A stretch of DNA of 24,072 nucleotides from a virus, in IMG/VR virus record IMGVR_UViG_3300005336_000053, positions 1 to 24,072 of that record; one strand, written 5' to 3'. Shown piece after piece: positions 21,059 to 24,072 of this stretch. The position numbers were made by a program, and so were the translations under genes. Every line of letters starts with the position of its first letter. Position 1 is the first letter of the stretch. The notes under the pieces are model-generated. The model made no database searches and was not told the origin of the DNA. It saw nothing but the letters and a program-made list of their open reading frames with translations.

Positions 21059-22724
21059 GGAACTGCTCCTTCTTAATGCCGTTGCCGATGACCTTAGACC
21101 GAACTGGGCCATAAAGACCTTTGTGGAATTCGCTCTTGAACATGTAAGTAACGTCTGGGTAATCCTTGACAACTTCTTCTGGAATGATGTCGTGGATGTC
21201 GGCTAATTTGACCTTGGCTGTGATCGGCTCGAGGTACTGAGGTGCCCTCCATGCAACAAAGATGTTGAACTTATCACGCTTATCAATCTCTTTCCATGGG
21301 AGATATTTAACATGGTATTCTTTCGGCTCAACAGTCGTGTCGGAAGTGGGTTCGTTGACTTCGCCGTAGACGGTTACATCATAACCAAGCTTAGACAATT
21401 CACGTGAAAGGTAGACAACCGCTTCTTCCGAACCGCCCATTCCTTTATCCATGGTTTGCGGGCCCCACTCTTCAAATCCTTCGCCGCAGAAAATAACAAT
21501 GGAGTTATCGGGCCAAGTTTTAGGCTTGTGAGTTGCAAAACGGAGTGCCTGAATGCGGGGATCATACTGTATATCTCTACACAGGCTTTCCCACAGATAG
21601 TGGTCGTTATGGAAATACTTCCTGATTTTTGGTAACAGATTAACGAAGGTCTCGGCGTCCGCTTCTTCAATGAAGCCATCCATAAGTTCTTTGGCGTCAC
21701 TGTCGTTCGGAATTTTGCGGAGCCAAGCGAGAGCCTTGTTGTAGTTACCGAGCCGGAAATCTGCCTGAGCAGCTATCAATATGGCTCTGTCTCTGGCGCT
21801 AGGGTCCCAGACCGAGAGGGTCTTAGGATCGGGCTTAGTCAGTGAGGTACGTACCCATTCTAGGGCTTCGGCGAAGTTGTTCTGGTTATACTCATACTGA
21901 GCCAGCAACCAGTATGCCATTGGGTAGTTTGGCTTTAGGCACATTGCTTTCGTGGCATATTCCAGCGCAATATCAGCTTGTTTTAGGTGATAGGCACCTT
22001 CACTAATAAGCGATAGAGCCCGGTAAATATCCTCCATGGAACCACCGACTTTTAGGTAGTCTCGTAAGACAAGCATACTCTTCTCATATTCCCCTTTACT
22101 GAATAGAGAGGCTCCAAAGTAGTAGGCGTAGCGAGGATCGTCTGTTTCGGTGTATGCCTTTTCTAAGATTTTGTGGTTGCGCTCAACTGATGACTCAACG
22201 TGGTCCATGTGGTGAACAACTTCCGGATTATCCATAATATGACTCTTGTAGTTTGTGGTGGGCCAGATCGGAGTCTCATGTACCCAACCTTTCCACGTGA
22301 AACCTGACGCCATCCGCAAAAGCCTCTCTCGGAACTGCTTAGTAACACATACGCCGTTCTCGTCCTGAGCATAGTTGTATGGTAGGAACAGGGCGTCTAT
22401 CTTGTTATCTACGGTAATTTGCAGTAATTCGGGTATGGTGTTGAAGTCAAATGTATCGTCGGCGTCTAGCCAGAAGGCATAGTCTGAATGGCACATTGCA
22501 AAGTTGGCGTTCCGGGCGTCATCAAACTTGTCATTCCATTCACGCCATTTCACGTGAAACTCAGGCACACCTTCACCGAGTTTCCGAAGCTTATTAGCCG
22601 TGGGTTTGTCTGAAACGGTTAGGTTGATTTCATTGAAACAACTAGCCTGAACAGCGTGGGCTACTAGATTAGCAACTTGGTCATATTCGTCTTTTACTAT
22701 CAGTTGTAGGCTAATTGTGGGCAT
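21048..22724 (-). CDS. GT2-TPR glycosyltransferase with GT4 N-terminal half
   Basis: A protein of 558 residues. Residues 1-165: GT2 (GT-A) domain with IVKDEYDQV and the metal/nucleotide motif LDADD (about 86-90), plus FTWKGWVHETPIW. About 170-350: TPR-like repeats (YYFGASLFSKGEYEKSMLVL; LAQYEYNQNNFAEALEWVRT). About 406-558: GT4 N-terminal Rossmann fold with MGGSEEAVVYLSRELSKLGY and ending KVIGNGIKKEQFHDD. The chain stops in the hinge between the two GT-B lobes. It probably transfers sugars onto a virion or host surface component (inference). Its ATG shares one base with the DUF5659 stop. Confidence 0.85.
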   Translation of the reverse strand: MPTISLQLIVKDEYDQVANLVAHAVQASCFNEINLTVSDKPTANKLRKLGEGVPEFHVKWREWNDKFDDARNANFAMCHSDYAFWLDADDTFDFNTIPELLQITVDNKIDALFLPYNYAQDENGVCVTKQFRERLLRMASGFTWKGWVHETPIWPTTNYKSHIMDNPEVVHHMDHVESSVERNHKILEKAYTETDDPRYAYYFGASLFSKGEYEKSMLVLRDYLKVGGSMEDIYRALSLISEGAYHLKQADIALEYATKAMCLKPNYPMAYWLLAQYEYNQNNFAEALEWVRTSLTKPDPKTLSVWDPSARDRAILIAAQADFRLGNYNKALAWLRKIPNDSDAKELMDGFIEEADAETFVNLLPKIRKYFHNDHYLWESLCRDIQYDPRIQALRFATHKPKTWPDNSIVIFCGEGFEEWGPQTMDKGMGGSEEAVVYLSRELSKLGYDVTVYGEVNEPTSDTTVEPKEYHVKYLPWKEIDKRDKFNIFVAWRAPQYLEPITAKVKLADIHDIIPEEVVKDYPDVTYMFKSEFHKGLYGPVRSKVIGNGIKKEQFHDD

Positions 22725-23011
22725 TAGTTCTCTCTTTTCTTACGTGCTTCGTTGACAAATCGGTTGACTATTTTCAAGGAACGGTGGTACTTTTTGAAGT
22801 CGCCAGTGGCCTTTCCGAGCCTCCATGCAACTTCGCATTCTGCGACATCGTCGTCAAAAATGAAGATCAATACTTCTCTTTTATAGTCGTTGGGGTCTTG
22901 TTTAGAACCTACTATTTTATGTCCGCTATAGTGCAGATATGCCGCAAACGGTGTATCGCTGGTGCGGTAGGGTTCAAGCTCAGTTAAGGGCTCGTCCGGT
23001 GTCGGGATCAT
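22724..23011 (-). CDS. DUF5659-like small protein
   Basis: A protein of 95 residues from the ATG at 23011. PFAAYLHYSGHKIVGSKQD, then EVLIFIFDDDVAECEVAWRL and FKKYHRSLKIVNRFV, match the layout I recall for DUF5659 domains (short alpha/beta protein common in phages). Function is not known. It overlaps the terminase stop by 32 bases and shares one base with the glycosyltransferase start. A GTG at 23032 would add seven residues; the ATG is preferred because it begins the conserved-looking part. Confidence 0.65.
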   Translation of the reverse strand: MIPTPDEPLTELEPYRTSDTPFAAYLHYSGHKIVGSKQDPNDYKREVLIFIFDDDVAECEVAWRLGKATGDFKKYHRSLKIVNRFVNEARKKREN

Positions 23012-24072
23012 AATATCTCTTTCTTTTCTCACGCTTAATCGGGTTGGCTCGGTCCATGGCTAGGTACCGAATAGCGTCCATGGCGTGATTATTTTTATCT
23101 TCTGGTACGTTGGTGATTTCTCCGAACTGATCTCTGATCCATGAATAACTCTCAAATTCCTTGATTGTATTCTTACAAGAAGCTCGGATATACAGTTTCG
23201 GCTTACCGGTGTCTTGCCTGATAGCAAGCAGCGCCTTGACTTCTTTTATGCCATTAAAAACAGAGTCGGCACCCTTTTTGGAGGCAGTAATACGGAACCG
23301 TCTGGCACGGAGCGACTCTAACTCAAATCTAGCAGCGCCGTCGCCAAGTATTCGGGAGAAGTGGTCATCGCCCATCTTATCTCGCATGACGTATACAAGC
23401 TGGTCAAGGTGCAAATCGGACTGATAAATCTCGTCATATATCCACCAGTTGCCTTCATAATCAATTTTTACGAACCCTCCGGCGGTCGGATCAGTCATAC
23501 CGAAGTCAAGCGTCAGATTGTTCGTACCTTTGGTGGGCAGTCGCTCGTCAAACTCCTTATTAGGCAATACATGGACATTTCTGTCAAAATCACCATAGAC
23601 TAGCTGGGTCGGGTTAGAAAACTCAGCCATCCACTCCTGATTAAACTGGTCGAGTTTGCCCTCTTTTTCGTACTCACGCTTCGTTTCAGCCCATTCCGCT
23701 TGCGGGAAATAAGGGTTATCTTGAGCTGTGGCGTGGGAGAAGTAGTACATCTCGGGGTCGCCTTGAGCGGTTTGACAAAGGTCATAAAAGTAGTTATAAA
23801 CACCGTTTGGCGTGGAAATGAAGATTGCCCAGCCATTCTTGTCAGCTAGTGCCGGGCGGATAATAGTGTCATATAGGTATTTACCGTCACTGATGAAGGC
23901 GTACTCGTCCATAACTGCGCCAGCTATACCCGTTCCACGGAGTGAGTCTGGATTGTCGGCACCCTTCAGTTCAATCCGGGTGGGCGGTAGGTCTGGATCG
24001 TGGTTGACTGTGATCGGACCATTCTGAGTCTCAAGAGTAACACCGGACAGATGGTCAAAAGTGATTGATAAT
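22980..24072 (-). CDS. Terminase large subunit, N-terminus beyond window
   Basis: Packaging motor protein, partial. The frame stays open to the window edge at 24072. The first readable residues include VTLETQNGPITVNHDPDLPP. Walker B-like GAVMDEYAFI, coupling motif FISTPNGVYN, and nuclease features (LTLDFGMTDPTAGG, GDGAARFE, NHAMDAIRYLAMD) are visible. The Walker A motif must lie outside. It uses ATP to move DNA into the capsid and cuts it. It overlaps the DUF5659-like gene. Confidence 0.93.
   Translation of the reverse strand, partial: LSITFDHLSGVTLETQNGPITVNHDPDLPPTRIELKGADNPDSLRGTGIAGAVMDEYAFISDGKYLYDTIIRPALADKNGWAIFISTPNGVYNYFYDLCQTAQGDPEMYYFSHATAQDNPYFPQAEWAETKREYEKEGKLDQFNQEWMAEFSNPTQLVYGDFDRNVHVLPNKEFDERLPTKGTNNLTLDFGMTDPTAGGFVKIDYEGNWWIYDEIYQSDLHLDQLVYVMRDKMGDDHFSRILGDGAARFELESLRARRFRITASKKGADSVFNGIKEVKALLAIRQDTGKPKLYIRASCKNTIKEFESYSWIRDQFGEITNVPEDKNNHAMDAIRYLAMDRANPIKREKRKRYYDPDTGRALN

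Noticed and set aside
1-24072. tRNA genes, CRISPR arrays, integrase, attachment sites, insertion sequences, GroES
   Set aside because: I looked for cloverleaf signatures, spaced direct repeats, recombinase motifs and a GroES-sized ORF, and saw none that I can support by eye.

Overview
The window looks like one contiguous piece of a tailed double-stranded DNA phage genome (or a prophage whose borders lie outside the window). Every well-supported gene lies on the minus strand, so the genes are transcribed from high to low coordinates. Stops are TAA, TAG and TGA, and Shine-Dalgarno sites are clear, so a bacterial host with the standard code fits. Host assignment is weak. The moderate GC content, the GH25 lysozyme and a group I chaperonin reminiscent of candidate-phyla or Gram-positive forms are compatible with a Gram-positive-type envelope, but no gene here proves it. 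No tape-measure, sheath or tail-tube gene is visible. The P22-like portal, the SU10-type capsid protein, the adaptor, the beta-rich tail hub and the large internal proteins suggest a short-tailed virion (inference).

Layout in transcription order. (1) 24072-22980: large terminase, cut by the window edge, then a DUF5659-like small protein. (2) 22724-17911: an unusual accessory block of a GT2-TPR-GT4 glycosyltransferase lacking its second GT-B half, a 46-residue ORF, a 35-residue blade-like peptide, a full-length GroEL, an ORF that looks like the missing GT-B half, and a SAM methyltransferase. (3) 17908-13403: a strong promoter, portal, two small proteins, a consensus promoter, scaffold-like protein and major capsid protein. 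(4) 13357-9319: a small conserved protein, head-tail adaptor, a free-standing endonuclease VII-like gene, a tail hub/stabilisation-like protein and a coiled-coil internal protein. (5) 9302-3757: a 1452-residue multidomain virion protein with a ParB/sulfiredoxin-like domain, then a fibre-like protein. (6) 3747-1864: a lysis-like cluster of a membrane-anchored coiled-coil protein, a GH25 lysozyme with a long Pro-rich tail, a small basic protein and two tiny membrane peptides. (7) 1779-125: an HNH-AP2 endonuclease, a DnaQ/YprB-like nuclease with a zinc ribbon, a promoter-rich gap and a 70-residue protein, ending at a bidirectional terminator.

The genes are packed with one-base to tens-of-bases overlaps, so many are probably translationally coupled. 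Sigma70-like promoters with exact 17-base spacers precede the portal, the scaffold/capsid genes, the internal virion protein, the fibre and the terminal small gene. The most striking feature is the accessory block. The two halves of one GT-B glycosyltransferase domain seem to be separated by a three-gene GroEL cassette, with overlapping start/stop junctions throughout. A second puzzle is a short two-copy element (32-89 and 481-530) at the left end. All functional calls come from reading motifs by eye; no search was run.
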